Shown here: piece after piece, positions 9,948 through 19,113 of the stretch
Layout of the letters: each line of letters begins with the position of its first letter
Position numbering within the stretch: position 1 is the first letter of the stretch
DNA from: Verrucomicrobiaceae bacterium
GTDB lineage: Bacteria; Verrucomicrobiota; Verrucomicrobiia; Verrucomicrobiales; Akkermansiaceae
DNA: 64,000 bases
NCBI GenBank assembly: GCA_027484055.1
Contig: JAIXQH010000044.1
Coordinates: 124,001 to 188,000, forward strand
Reading direction: 5' to 3'
The notes under the pieces: generated by a model
Databases searched by the model: none
What the model was told of the DNA's origin: nothing
The model's input: the letters and a program-made list of their open reading frames with translations, nothing else
Translations under genes and position numbers: made by a program

Positions 9948-10261
9948 TTATTTCGGGTCGCATAAGTCACGGACTCTGCATAGTTCGATGTAGTTTTCTC
10001 TCTGATGAATACCTCCGCATGAGGGATCTGTATCTGGGAAATAGGTCTATCGACCTCAAAGGCGGCTTGTATCGCCTTCACAATAGACACCCGCATTCCA
10101 AGGATCACCAATAGCGGCGTGCCAAATGGCTTCTCGAGTTGGACATAACCATCTCCAAAATCACTGACCGTGGATAGCCCGGCAGCCAACCCAAAAAGCG
10201 CCCCTGCGAGTGGCCAGCGCCACTTGCCGCTATGTTTTGTAGAATCCAAAAGAAATGTCAT
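9938..10261 (-). CDS. Small single-membrane-span protein, unknown
   Basis: Reading from the ATG at 10261 gives 107 residues. A hydrophobic segment near residues 14-32 ('WPLAGALFGLAAGLSTV') is followed by a soluble strand-rich tail. The track's longer start (10321) would overlap the upstream gene, so the inner ATG is preferred. The stop overlaps the rluE start and the upstream unknown gene ends 17 bases before, so the three look like one operon. I recognise no family. Confidence 0.55.
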   Translation of the reverse strand: MTFLLDSTKHSGKWRWPLAGALFGLAAGLSTVSDFGDGYVQLEKPFGTPLLVILGMRVSIVKAIQAAFEVDRPISQIQIPHAEVFIREKTTSNYAESVTYATRNKWY

Positions 10262-10278
10262 GGATACGGTCCGCCGAA

Positions 10279-10557
10279 TCAAATGACCGCCACTTGAAAT
10301 CCTTTTCGGTGATAGATGCACTTGAACACCGGACCGGCATCATTCGGCTTCCAGCCATTCGCATTTCCAAAATCAATCGCCGCCGTCACCATGTCATAGC
10401 TCACAATCCGCGGCAGCTCCGCCGTCAAGACCTGTCCATTCACCGGCGCACTCGCCTCGATCACCAATTCATTCACTCCCCGCCGATTCTGCATGATCCA
10501 ACGATATTGGACATCTCGATGATTGATAACTTTGTAACCTTTTTGTGGAGGAGGCAT
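10279..10557 (-). CDS. Conserved-looking small hypothetical protein
   Basis: From the ATG at 10557 the product is 92 residues ('MPPPQKGYKVINHRDV...GFQVAVI'). It is a compact, soluble, alpha/beta-looking sequence without signal peptide or cysteines. The track start at 10611 would run into the divergent purine-operon promoter region and is less likely. It heads a minus-strand trio with the small membrane protein and rluE. I cannot assign a function. Confidence 0.55.
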   Translation of the reverse strand: MPPPQKGYKVINHRDVQYRWIMQNRRGVNELVIEASAPVNGQVLTAELPRIVSYDMVTAAIDFGNANGWKPNDAGPVFKCIYHRKGFQVAVI

Positions 10558-10679
10558 GAGCGTTGAGGAAAAGTGACGGCGACGACGCATCTTTGTCGAG
10601 TCCCCAACCAATGAGAACGCTTAACTTGGAAATTTCACTTCCTTGCATCCCGGCCCGCCATCTGCTCACCTTAAATCCA

Positions 10680-11003
10680 ATGGGAAAAATCACCACACAC
10701 GTCCTCGACACCGCTTCAGGCAACCCCGCCGCCGGAGTCCGCATCCGCCTTACTCAATGCGGCCAAATCCTCGCAGATACCCTCACCAACAGCGATGGCC
10801 GCTGCGATTCCCCCCTCCTCGCCGATGCCACGCCCGGCCCCTACCAACTCATTTTCTCCATCGGCGATTACTTCCGAGCTCAAGGCACCCCCTCCCCCTT
10901 CCTCGAAGAAATCCCCATCCACTTCCTCGTCGAGCCTGGCCGGGACTACCACGTCCCCCTTGCCTGTTCGCCCTATGCCTACTCCACCTATCGCGGCAGC
11001 TAA
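10680..11003 (+). CDS. uraH: 5-hydroxyisourate hydrolase (transthyretin-like)
   Basis: It hydrolyses 5-hydroxyisourate, the product of urate oxidation, to OHCU. From the ATG at 10680 the protein has 107 residues. It has the N-terminal family motif 'ITTHVLDTASGNPAAGV', the internal 'GDYF' and the diagnostic C-terminal 'YRGS'. An upstream ATG at 10611 would add 23 residues not expected in a cytoplasmic HIUase. It is the first gene of the purine-degradation operon and ends 13 bases before allC. The next enzyme, OHCU decarboxylase (uraD), is not seen in the window. Confidence 0.93.
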   Translation: MGKITTHVLDTASGNPAAGVRIRLTQCGQILADTLTNSDGRCDSPLLADATPGPYQLIFSIGDYFRAQGTPSPFLEEIPIHFLVEPGRDYHVPLACSPYAYSTYRGS

Positions 11004-11016
11004 GCACTCCACACCC

Positions 11017-12237
11017 ATGCCCACACCCGTAGAAATCGCTCTCGCACGCCTCGAAGAACTTGGGGCCATCTCCGACGCCCCAAGCCACCTCGTCCGCACC
11101 TTCCTCTCCCCGGCTAATCGCGAAGCGGCCGAAAAAATCCTCTCTTGGATGGCCGCACTCGGCATGGAAACCAGCCAAGCCCCCGACGGCACCGTCCGTG
11201 GCATCCTCCCCGGGAAAAATCCAAGTCTCTCTCCTCTCCTCATCGGCTCACACTACGACACCGTCATCGACGCCGGGAAATACGACGGCTCCCTCGGCAT
11301 CATCGCCGCCCTCGCAGCGCTCGAATCCCTCAAACTCGAGACAATCACCCTTCCTTTCCCCGTCCACCTTCTCGCTTTTTCGGATGAAGAAGGCACCCGC
11401 TTTCAGACCACTTATCTCGGCAGTCGCAGCATCACCGCGCCGCTTGATTCTGAGACGCTGGCCGCTCAAGACGCCGCAGGTATCAGCATCGCCCGAGCCA
11501 TCGCGACAGAAAGTCCCACCGCCACCGCAGCACCCATTTTGTACCCAGCCGGCACCCCTCGCGGCTACGTCGAGCTTCACATCGAGCAAGGCCGCGTCCT
11601 CGAAGAAGCCCACGAACCCGCGTGTGTCGTCACCTCCATCGCGGGTCAATCCCGCCTGACCGTCACCCTCACTGGCCGCGCCGACCACGCGGGCACCACT
11701 CCCATGCCGCTCCGCCGCGACGCCCTCACCGGTGCCGCCGCCTGCATCCTCGCCGCAGAATCCCTCGCCCAATCCAGCCCTCCGCTCGTTATCACCGTTG
11801 GGAAAATCCAAGTTCACCCCGGTGCCTCGAACTCCATTCCCCAAACCGCGACCTTTACCATCGACCTCCGCCACCCCGACGACGAAATCCGCCAAAACTC
11901 TCTCACCCGCCTCCACGAATCCTACCTCCGCATCGCCGACGAGCGCCAACTCCACCTCCACTGGCTACCCATCCAAGACAACAACGCCACTCCCTGCGAC
12001 CCCACGCTCACCGCCAGCCTTCTCCAGTCCCTCACTGCCATCACCGGCTCCACCCTCACGCTCCCCAGCGGAGCCGGCCACGACGGTGTCGCCATTTCAA
12101 AAATCTGCCCCATCGCCATGCTATTCATCCGTTGCCGCGATGGCCTCAGCCACCACCCAGACGAATACGCCACACCCGCAGACATCGCCACCGGTATCCA
12201 GATCCTCACCCATTTCCTCAAATCCCACAACCCATGA
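11017..12237 (+). CDS. allC: Allantoate amidohydrolase (M20 family)
   Basis: Hydrolyses allantoate to ureidoglycine, ammonia and CO2. The 406 residues from the ATG at 11017 carry the M20/carbamoylase metal-site motifs 'GSHYDTVIDAG', 'AFSDEEGTRF', 'VELHIEQGRVLE' and the C-terminal 'SGAGHDGVAIS'. The track ORF begins 74 codons earlier, inside uraH, and is not the real start. Its TGA overlaps the allB ATG (ATGA). Related N-carbamoyl amino-acid hydrolases share the fold; the gene neighbourhood favours allantoate. Confidence 0.9.
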   Translation: MPTPVEIALARLEELGAISDAPSHLVRTFLSPANREAAEKILSWMAALGMETSQAPDGTVRGILPGKNPSLSPLLIGSHYDTVIDAGKYDGSLGIIAALAALESLKLETITLPFPVHLLAFSDEEGTRFQTTYLGSRSITAPLDSETLAAQDAAGISIARAIATESPTATAAPILYPAGTPRGYVELHIEQGRVLEEAHEPACVVTSIAGQSRLTVTLTGRADHAGTTPMPLRRDALTGAAACILAAESLAQSSPPLVITVGKIQVHPGASNSIPQTATFTIDLRHPDDEIRQNSLTRLHESYLRIADERQLHLHWLPIQDNNATPCDPTLTASLLQSLTAITGSTLTLPSGAGHDGVAISKICPIAMLFIRCRDGLSHHPDEYATPADIATGIQILTHFLKSHNP

Positions 12238-13502
12238 GCGACCTCATCATCCACGGCCAGAATCTCGCCCTCGCCATTACCGACGGCCTCATCACCGCCG
12301 CCGCCCCCACCCTTTCAGGCACCGCGAAACAGGAAATCGACGCCCGCCACGCGCTCATCCTCCCCAGTTGGATCGATGCCCACGTCCATTTCAACGAACC
12401 CGGCCGCAGCCATTGGGAAGGCCTCACCACCGGCTCCCGCGCCCTCGCTGCCGGTGGCGGCACTGTCTTTTTCGATATGCCGCTGAACTCCAGCCCGCCC
12501 GTCATCACCCGCGCCGCCTTCGAGGAAAAACGTCGCCTCGCCGAGGAAAAATCCTGCATCGACTTCGCCCTCTGGGGTGGCCTCACCCCTGATTCCCTCC
12601 CCCACATGGAAGCCATGGCCGACGCCGGAGCCATCGGTTTCAAAGCCTTTATGTGCCCGTCCGGCATCGACGAATTCCAAGACGCCAATCCCTCCACTCT
12701 CCGCCATGGCATGGAAATCGCCGCTCGCCTCGGACTCCCCGTCGCCGTCCATGCAGAAGACCCCGAAGTCATCCGCCTTCACCAACTCGCCCACCCACCC
12801 ACCGCGACCGACATGCGTGCTTGGCTCGATTCCCGCCCCATCGAGGCCGAACTTTCCGCCATCCGCATCGCAATCGACCTCGCAGGAGAAACCGGCTGCC
12901 AACTCCACATCGTCCATGTCACTTGTCCGGAAGGCATCGACCTCGTCACCGCCGCGAAGCATCAAGGCGTCAACGTAACCGTCGAAACGTGTCCTCACTA
13001 TTTACTCCTCGACGACACCGCAGCCATCGCCATCGGCCCGTTTGCAAAATGCGCCCCCCCTATCCGCTCCGCCTCCACCGTCGCCGCCCTCTGGCAGAAA
13101 CTCCTCAACGGAGAAATCGACACTCTCGGCTCCGACCACTCACCTTCCCCGCTCGACCTCAAACAAGGTGACGACCTCTTCGCCATGTGGGGCGGCATCG
13201 CCGGCATCCAGCACGCCCTGCCTCTTCTCTTCAGCCATAATCAAGCCTTCATTCCCCAACTCTCCAGCAACGTCGCCACCCGCTTTCGCCTCCCGCAGAA
13301 AGGCTCCATAACACCCGGCCACGATGCCGACTTCATCCTCCTCGAAAACACCCCTAACACCATCGCCTCCAGCCAACTCCTCACCCGCCACCCTATTTCC
13401 CCCTACCTCGGCCTCACATCCACCCACACCATCGGCGTCACCTACCTCCGAGGCGAGATCGTCACATCAGACACCCGCGGAAAATTCCTCAGTCCCGGTT
13501 AA
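12234..13502 (+). CDS. allB: Allantoinase
   Basis: Cyclic amidohydrolase that opens allantoin to allantoate. From the ATG at 12234 (overlapping the allC stop) the protein has 422 residues. Metal-site features in order are 'DAHVHFNEPGRSHWEG' (HxH), 'IGFKAFMCPSG' (carboxylated lysine), 'VAVHAEDP', 'HIVHVT' and 'LGSDHSPSP' (aspartate). The 204 codons the track adds upstream are out-of-frame allC sequence. It sits between allC and allE, which supports allantoinase over dihydroorotase or hydantoinase. Confidence 0.92.
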   Translation: MSDLIIHGQNLALAITDGLITAAAPTLSGTAKQEIDARHALILPSWIDAHVHFNEPGRSHWEGLTTGSRALAAGGGTVFFDMPLNSSPPVITRAAFEEKRRLAEEKSCIDFALWGGLTPDSLPHMEAMADAGAIGFKAFMCPSGIDEFQDANPSTLRHGMEIAARLGLPVAVHAEDPEVIRLHQLAHPPTATDMRAWLDSRPIEAELSAIRIAIDLAGETGCQLHIVHVTCPEGIDLVTAAKHQGVNVTVETCPHYLLLDDTAAIAIGPFAKCAPPIRSASTVAALWQKLLNGEIDTLGSDHSPSPLDLKQGDDLFAMWGGIAGIQHALPLLFSHNQAFIPQLSSNVATRFRLPQKGSITPGHDADFILLENTPNTIASSQLLTRHPISPYLGLTSTHTIGVTYLRGEIVTSDTRGKFLSPG

Positions 13503-13560
13503 GCATCACCGAAAATTTCTCACTCCCCACGCCTTCCTTAAAACGATACAACGCTAAAAA

Positions 13561-14292
13561 ATGTTCGGCCACACTCGCACCACCCTCGCCCACCGCCACG
13601 CCCTAATCGCTCCAGACGGTCATGTCCCCTCGACGTTCCCCGGTTGGAGCGACGCCACTGCCTTCGTCATCATTTCCCCCGCCATGGGGGCGGATCTCTC
13701 ACAGATTCTCATCACCTTCGAGCCTAGCGGCGGCAGCGCCTATTTCCCTGCCGACGAACACGAACATGTCATCTACGTCGAGACCGGCACCTGTGAAGTC
13801 CACCTTGCCGATCAAGTCATCCCCCTCGCCACCACTGGCTTCGCATTCATCCCGCCAGAAACCGCGTTCACCCTACAAGGCACGGCAGCCACCCGTCTCA
13901 CGGTTTTCCGGAAAATTTACGAGTTCCACCTCGACCTCGATCTCCCGCCACTCCTCCACGGTCTGGCTTCCGCCATCCCTGGCGAGCCCTTCCTCGGCAA
14001 TCCCCGCGCCCTCCTCCAGACCCTCCTACCCATCGATCCGCGTTACGACATGGCCGTCAACATTTTCACTTACCAACCCGGCGCGACCCTCCCTTTTGTC
14101 GAGACCCACATCATGGAACACGGCCTGCTAATGCTTTCCGGGGACGGCATCTACCGACTCGAAAATTCCTACTACCCTGTCACCGCTGGCGATGCGATCT
14201 GGATGGCACCCTATTGCCCGCAATGGTTCGCCGCCATTGGCGACACACCTGCCAGCTACCTCTACTACAAAGATGTCCATCGCCTGCCCTGA
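13561..14292 (+). CDS. allE: (S)-ureidoglycine aminohydrolase, bicupin
   Basis: Converts ureidoglycine (from AllC) to ureidoglycolate and ammonia. The 243-residue protein has two cupin domains. The C-terminal one holds the family's metal-binding set Glu-His-His-Gln in 'LPFVETHIMEHGLL' and 'WMAPYCPQWF', and the protein ends with the typical 'YYKDVHRLP'. The start ATG is 58 bases after allB, and the 3' end overlaps the xanthine dehydrogenase start by 20 bases. No ureidoglycolate-consuming enzyme follows in the window. Confidence 0.92.
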   Translation: MFGHTRTTLAHRHALIAPDGHVPSTFPGWSDATAFVIISPAMGADLSQILITFEPSGGSAYFPADEHEHVIYVETGTCEVHLADQVIPLATTGFAFIPPETAFTLQGTAATRLTVFRKIYEFHLDLDLPPLLHGLASAIPGEPFLGNPRALLQTLLPIDPRYDMAVNIFTYQPGATLPFVETHIMEHGLLMLSGDGIYRLENSYYPVTAGDAIWMAPYCPQWFAAIGDTPASYLYYKDVHRLP

Positions 14293-17200
14293 AATCATCG
14301 TCATCAATGGCACCCCCACCGACGTCACCGGGGTCCCCATCCACACCAGCATCCTCGACCACCTCCGCCACACCGGCCACACCGGGCCAAAAGTAGGCTG
14401 CAATGAAGGCGACTGCGGAGCCTGCACCCTCTTGATCTTAGAACCCGACGGCAGCACCCGCGCCATCAACGGCTGCCTCGCCCTCGTCCCCTCACTCGTC
14501 GGCAGGGAAATCATCACCGCCGAGGGTCTCGCCCAAAACGGCCAACTCCACCCGGTCCAGACCGCCATGATCGAGCGAAATGGCTCCCAATGCGGCTACT
14601 GCACCCCCGGCTTCATCTGCTCCATGGCCGAGGCCCACCAACGCCAACTCACCGATCCCGCTGCCATCGCCGACCAACTCTGCGGTAACCTCTGCCGCTG
14701 CACTGGCTACCGCCCCATCCGCGAGGCCATGGCCCAGTCCATCACGGAACAGGCTCCCACCTACCTCCCTGCCACCATCCAGGCCGCCCCCACCACCTCT
14801 TCAGATTCCCTCGCCACCTGGCACCGCCCCAACACTGTCCAAGAAGCCCTCACCCTCAAGTCCCAAAACCCTGACGCCCCTTTCATCGCCGGAGCCACCG
14901 AACTCGCCGTCCTCATCAACAAGCGCCACACTCGCTACCCTGCGCTGATCTCCTTAGAACACATCTCATCGCTCCAGGAAATCACCTCCACCCCCACCCA
15001 TTGGCACATCGGAGCGGCCGCAGCCCTCACCGACATTGAAAAAACCCTCGCTGGCGAATTCCCCATCCTCGACCAAGTCCTCTGGCTCTTTGCCTCCCGC
15101 CAAATCCGCCACCGCGCCACCCTCGGCGGTAACCTCGTCACCGCCTCACCCATCGGCGATACCGCCCCCGTCCTCCTCGCCCTCGACGCCTCAGTCACCC
15201 TCGCCTCCGCCCACGCCGAGCGCACCCTTCCTCTCGCCGACTTCTTCACCGGCTACCGCCAAACCGTCCTCCGCCCCGACGAAATTCTCACCACCATCCA
15301 CCTTCCACGCCACCTTCCCGGCCGCGCCCAATTTTACAAAGTCTCCAAGCGCCGGGAAATGGACATCTCCACCGTCTCTGCCGCCTTCCGCATCGTTACG
15401 GACGCCACCACCGGCCTCGTCACCGATGCCCGCCTCGCCTACGGCGGAGTCGCCGCCACTCCCGCCCGCGCCCTTAAAACCGAAGCAGCCCTCATCGGAA
15501 CCCCCTTAGCCGCCACCGAAGAAATCCTCGCCCTACTCGCCAGCGAATTCACCCCCCTCACCGACCTCCGAGGCAGCGCCACCTACCGCTCATCCCTCAT
15601 CCTCTCCCTCTTCCAAAAATTCATAGCGGCCCCCGCTTACTCTTCATCTTCCATCCCCGATCCCCAATCCCCTATCTCCTATCCTCCCTCCCCCCCCCAC
15701 GAATCCGCCACCGGCCACGTCACCGGCTCCGCCCTCTATGTCCACGACACCGCCCTCCGCCGTGGCACCCTCAGCGTCTGGCTCGTCCGCTCCACCCACG
15801 CCCACGCAACCCTGACCAAGCTCGACGTCAGCCACGCCCGCACCCAGCCCGGCATCCACGCCATCCTCACCGCCGCCGATATCCCCGGCCTCAACAACAC
15901 CGGCCCCGCCCGCCATGACGAGCCCCTCTTCGCCACCGATACCGTCCACTTCCACGGCCAAGTCATCGCCGCCGTCATCGGCACATCCACCCAAGCCTGC
16001 CGCCTCGCCGCCGATCTGATCGAAATCGATTACTCCCCCCTCCCGCCCATCCTCGGCATCACCCAAGCCATCGCAGAAAATTCCTACCACACCGATCCCC
16101 ACTTACTCGTCCGTGGTGAAATCGAGTCCGCCCTAGCAGCCAGCCCCCACCTACTAGAAGGCCAGTTTCACATCGGCGGCCAAGATCATTTCTACCTGGA
16201 AACCCAAGCCGCCTGGGCCGAACCCGATGGCGAAGGCGGCGTCCTCGTTGCCAGCTCCACCCAGCACCCCTCCGAAGTCCAGACCATCGTCGCCGAAATC
16301 CTCGGCCTGCCGAAACACCGCGTCGTCATCGAAGCCCCCCGCATGGGCGGCGGCTTTGGTGGCAAGGAAACCCAAGGAAACTTCATCGCCGCCATCTGCG
16401 CCCTCGCCGCCACGGTCACCGGGAAATCCGTCGCCCTCCAGCTCGACCGCGACCACGACATGGAATCCACCGGCAAGCGCCACCCCTTTTTCGCGAAATA
16501 CAAAATCGGCTACCACCCCGACGGACGCCTCCACGCCGCCGATATCCAACTCACCTCCGACGGCGGCTGGTCCCTCGACCTCTCCCTCCCCGTCACCGAT
16601 CGCGCCCTGTTCCATCTCGACAATTCCTACTACATCCCACACGTCCGCTTCCAAGGCCGCGTCGCGAAAACCCACGTCACCTCCCACACCGCCTTCCGCG
16701 GCTTCGGCGGCCCCCAAGGCATGTTAGTCATCGAGGAAATCCTCGGCCGCATCGCCACCCGCCTCCAACTCCCGCCCGAGCAAGTCCGCCAACGAAATTT
16801 CTACCACAGCAGTGGCGAGACCAACACCACCCACTACGGTCAAGACGTCCAAGGCAACCGCCTCCAACGCATTTGGGATGAATTGTTAGAGCAGTCCGAC
16901 TACTCCACCCGCAGCCGCCAAATCGCCGAGTGGAACACCCAAAATCCCCACACTAAGCGCGGCCTCGCCATCACCCCCGTCAAGTTTGGCATCAGCTTCA
17001 CCCTCAAACACTACAATCAAGCAGGCTCACTCGTCCTCATCTACGCCGACGGCTCCGTGCAAGTGAACCACGGCGGCACCGAGATGGGCCAAGGCCTCCA
17101 CACCAAAATCCTCGGCATCGCCATGCGCGAGCTCGGCCTTCCCGCCAGCAGCATTCGCCTCATGCACACTCGCACCGACAAGGTGCCGAACACCTCCGCC

Positions 17201-17953
17201 ACCGCTGCCAGCTCCGGCTCTGACCTCAACGGCATGGCCGTGGCCGACGCCTGCCACCAGCTCCGCGCTCGCCTGATTCCCCTCGCCGCAGAAATCCTCA
17301 ACTGTTCCGAATCCGCCGTGAGCTTCGCCGATGGACAAGTGCAAGGCTCCGCTGGCATTTCCATCCCATTTTCGACCCTGACCAACCTCGCCTACACCCG
17401 CCGCATTCAGCTCTCCGCCGCCGGTTTCTACGCCACCCCCGATCTGGAATGGGACTGGAACGTCGGCAAGGGCCGCCCCTTCTTCTACTACGCCTTCGGT
17501 GCTGCTGTGAGTGAAGTCGAAATCGACGGCTACACCGGCATGACGCAAGTCCTCCGCACCGATATCCTCCACGACGTCGGCGATTCCCTCAACCCAAACA
17601 TCGACCGCGGCCAGATCGAAGGCGGCTTCGTGCAAGGCATGGGCTGGCTCACCTCCGAGGAGTTAAAATGGGATCAAACCGGCAAGCTCCTGACCCACAG
17701 TGCCAGCACCTACGCCATCCCCGCCTTCAGCGACGCCCCCCCCGACTTCCGCGTCCACCTCCTCACCGAGGCCCACCAACCCGGCACCATCCACGGCAGC
17801 AAAGCCGTCGGCGAGCCACCGCTCATGTTGGCCATTTCCGTCCGAGAAGCCATCCGGGATGCCGTGCTAGCCTTCAACCCGAATCACGATTTCATCCTGC
17901 CCTCGCCCTGCACGGGTGAGGCGGTGAAGGGTTTGATAGGAGATAGGAGATAG
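14273..17953 (+). CDS. xdh: Xanthine dehydrogenase, single fused chain (Fe-S, FAD and Mo domains)
   Basis: It oxidises hypoxanthine/xanthine to urate. The 1226-residue chain fuses what are often separate subunits. Residues ~1-165 hold two [2Fe-2S] sites ('CNEGDCGACT', 'CGYCTPGF', 'CGNLCRCTGYRP'). Residues ~180-450 are the FAD domain ('FIAGATELAVLIN', 'GGNLVTASPIGD'). Residues ~480-1226 are the molybdopterin domain ('GGGFGGKETQ', 'AFRGFGGPQG', and 'GEPPLML' with the catalytic glutamate). The start is the ATG at 14273, inside the allE end, not the track's 14192. The linker between FAD and Mo domains and the 3' end both consist of a 7-bp repeat (listed separately), and the stop codon itself lies in the repeat. 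Confidence 0.93.
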   Translation: MSIACPEIIVINGTPTDVTGVPIHTSILDHLRHTGHTGPKVGCNEGDCGACTLLILEPDGSTRAINGCLALVPSLVGREIITAEGLAQNGQLHPVQTAMIERNGSQCGYCTPGFICSMAEAHQRQLTDPAAIADQLCGNLCRCTGYRPIREAMAQSITEQAPTYLPATIQAAPTTSSDSLATWHRPNTVQEALTLKSQNPDAPFIAGATELAVLINKRHTRYPALISLEHISSLQEITSTPTHWHIGAAAALTDIEKTLAGEFPILDQVLWLFASRQIRHRATLGGNLVTASPIGDTAPVLLALDASVTLASAHAERTLPLADFFTGYRQTVLRPDEILTTIHLPRHLPGRAQFYKVSKRREMDISTVSAAFRIVTDATTGLVTDARLAYGGVAATPARALKTEAALIGTPLAATEEILALLASEFTPLTDLRGSATYRSSLILSLFQKFIAAPAYSSSSIPDPQSPISYPPSPPHESATGHVTGSALYVHDTALRRGTLSVWLVRSTHAHATLTKLDVSHARTQPGIHAILTAADIPGLNNTGPARHDEPLFATDTVHFHGQVIAAVIGTSTQACRLAADLIEIDYSPLPPILGITQAIAENSYHTDPHLLVRGEIESALAASPHLLEGQFHIGGQDHFYLETQAAWAEPDGEGGVLVASSTQHPSEVQTIVAEILGLPKHRVVIEAPRMGGGFGGKETQGNFIAAICALAATVTGKSVALQLDRDHDMESTGKRHPFFAKYKIGYHPDGRLHAADIQLTSDGGWSLDLSLPVTDRALFHLDNSYYIPHVRFQGRVAKTHVTSHTAFRGFGGPQGMLVIEEILGRIATRLQLPPEQVRQRNFYHSSGETNTTHYGQDVQGNRLQRIWDELLEQSDYSTRSRQIAEWNTQNPHTKRGLAITPVKFGISFTLKHYNQAGSLVLIYADGSVQVNHGGTEMGQGLHTKILGIAMRELGLPASSIRLMHTRTDKVPNTSATAASSGSDLNGMAVADACHQLRARLIPLAAEILNCSESAVSFADGQVQGSAGISIPFSTLTNLAYTRRIQLSAAGFYATPDLEWDWNVGKGRPFFYYAFGAAVSEVEIDGYTGMTQVLRTDILHDVGDSLNPNIDRGQIEGGFVQGMGWLTSEELKWDQTGKLLTHSASTYAIPAFSDAPPDFRVHLLTEAHQPGTIHGSKAVGEPPLMLAISVREAIRDAVLAFNPNHDFILPSPCTGEAVKGLIGDRR
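15641..15687 (-). repeat. Degenerate TCCTATC repeat inside the xdh linker
   Basis: The coding strand reads 'CCCCTATCTCCTATCC' here, the reverse complement of the GATAGGA array at the end of the same gene. The flanking GGGGAT/GGGGATT-like variants also match. It encodes 'SPISYPPSPPH' between the FAD and Mo domains, the open reading of the repeat. Confidence 0.7.
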
Positions 17954-18046
17954 GAGATAGGAGATAGGAGATAGGAGATAGGAGATAGGAGATAGGAGAT
18001 AGGAGATAGGAGATAGGAGATAGGAGATAGGGGATAGGGGATAAAA
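17935..18046 (+). repeat. Tandem 7-bp repeat (GATAGGA)n at the xdh 3' end
   Basis: Thirteen perfect GATAGGA units run from 17935 to 18025, followed by two GATAGGG variants and a decayed unit. The xdh stop codon (17951-17953) is inside the array. Because 7 is not a multiple of 3, TAG occurs once per 21 bases in every forward frame, while the reverse strand is open and would read SPISYLL repeats. Confidence 0.9.
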
Positions 18047-18171
18047 GATTGGAGATCAAAAAACCTCCGCGCGTCTCTCCGCGACCTCTCCGCCTCCGCG
18101 TTTCGATTCAATCACCTAACTCTCCTCAACATCCCTACGTGTCTTCTGCGCGTGCACTGCGGTTTTTATCT

Positions 18172-18972
18172 TTAAATTTGAATTTCCGTCTCGGTCATAA
18201 TGAACCGCTCATAATCACAACCCATTTGTATAATTTTGGGAGCCGCGTTAAATTTTTTGACGGCTTTGATGACCTTGCTTTTAAACGCATGATCGATTTT
18301 TACCCCAAGCCGTATCTCCTTAATGCAATTCTTTGAAACTGGAAGAATTCGATTTTTATTTTTTGGGATCTCTCTAACTGGAATTCTATATTCTTCTTCG
18401 AATTCCCATTCCTTGACTTTTCGGCGAGCAAGATGGTCGCAAAACTGAGTAACATCCTCATTCACCGCATCAAGCACATCCAAAGGCTGGCTGGGATCTT
18501 CGTATATGACGCTCATGGCATTGTTGAATGGAGAAAAATCAGTGAGATAGCCGATACAGATTCCCCGATGGGAATCAGCATAGTATGCCCACATCCGATT
18601 TGATCGTGGATTACTAGTGCAACAGATGATTCCGGAATTGCTTTTGAGTGATTCGATCTCCTTCAAGAGTATTTCAGTAGTCCTTGCATCGAGAGCGTCT
18701 ACTTCTTGCTGTGCTTCGCATGATTTCATGCCAGCATTCAAAAAATACTGATACGCCTTTGATTTCAGTTTTTGGAGATCAACAAATAGTGGGGCATTAT
18801 ACTCAAAGGGGTCGTTCATGTCTTTTGGGGATGTGACATGAACTTCATGATTAGAAATTTCTCTAAGTGCCCATTCATTGGGGCGACGATAGCGATGCAG
18901 GATTTTTGGGGGATTGGCTTTTGCTAGCAAACGGCTGATAATCTTATGCTGGCGTTCTATCTCGGGGTCCAT
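18172..18972 (-). CDS. DUF2971 domain protein
   Basis: The 266-residue protein has the features of DUF2971: an early 'LHRYRRPNEWALREI', 'VTSPKDMNDPFEYNAP' (the family's NDPFE motif), 'CCTSNPRSNRMWAYYADSHRGICIGY' and a C-terminal 'IRLGVKI'. The function of the family is not established; it is often found in variable or defence-rich regions. It is clearly more AT-rich than the flanking xdh and glmS genes and stands alone, which suggests recent acquisition. No partner gene or mobile element is visible next to it. Confidence 0.8.
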   Translation of the reverse strand: MDPEIERQHKIISRLLAKANPPKILHRYRRPNEWALREISNHEVHVTSPKDMNDPFEYNAPLFVDLQKLKSKAYQYFLNAGMKSCEAQQEVDALDARTTEILLKEIESLKSNSGIICCTSNPRSNRMWAYYADSHRGICIGYLTDFSPFNNAMSVIYEDPSQPLDVLDAVNEDVTQFCDHLARRKVKEWEFEEEYRIPVREIPKNKNRILPVSKNCIKEIRLGVKIDHAFKSKVIKAVKKFNAAPKIIQMGCDYERFIMTETEIQI

Positions 18973-19113
18973 ATTGAAAATACCGTCAGGTGCCTACTTA
19001 AATGGAGAACTTGCCCTCCGCCTCATGCGCTTTTCCCATCACCACCAGTGTTGATTAGTCTGACACCTTAATAAAACAGACTTCCAGTAATAATGGCATC
19101 TTACCATTCAGGC

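Noticed and set aside
11622-12233. N-terminal extension of the allantoinase ORF
   Set aside because: The ~204 extra codons are the out-of-frame reading of allC and are Pro/Arg/His-rich; the ATG at 12234 overlapping the allC stop is the natural start.
17935-18046. Possible CRISPR or origin iterons in the GATAGGA array
   Set aside because: The unit is only 7 bp with no spacers, and nothing related to replication is adjacent; it is a simple tandem repeat.
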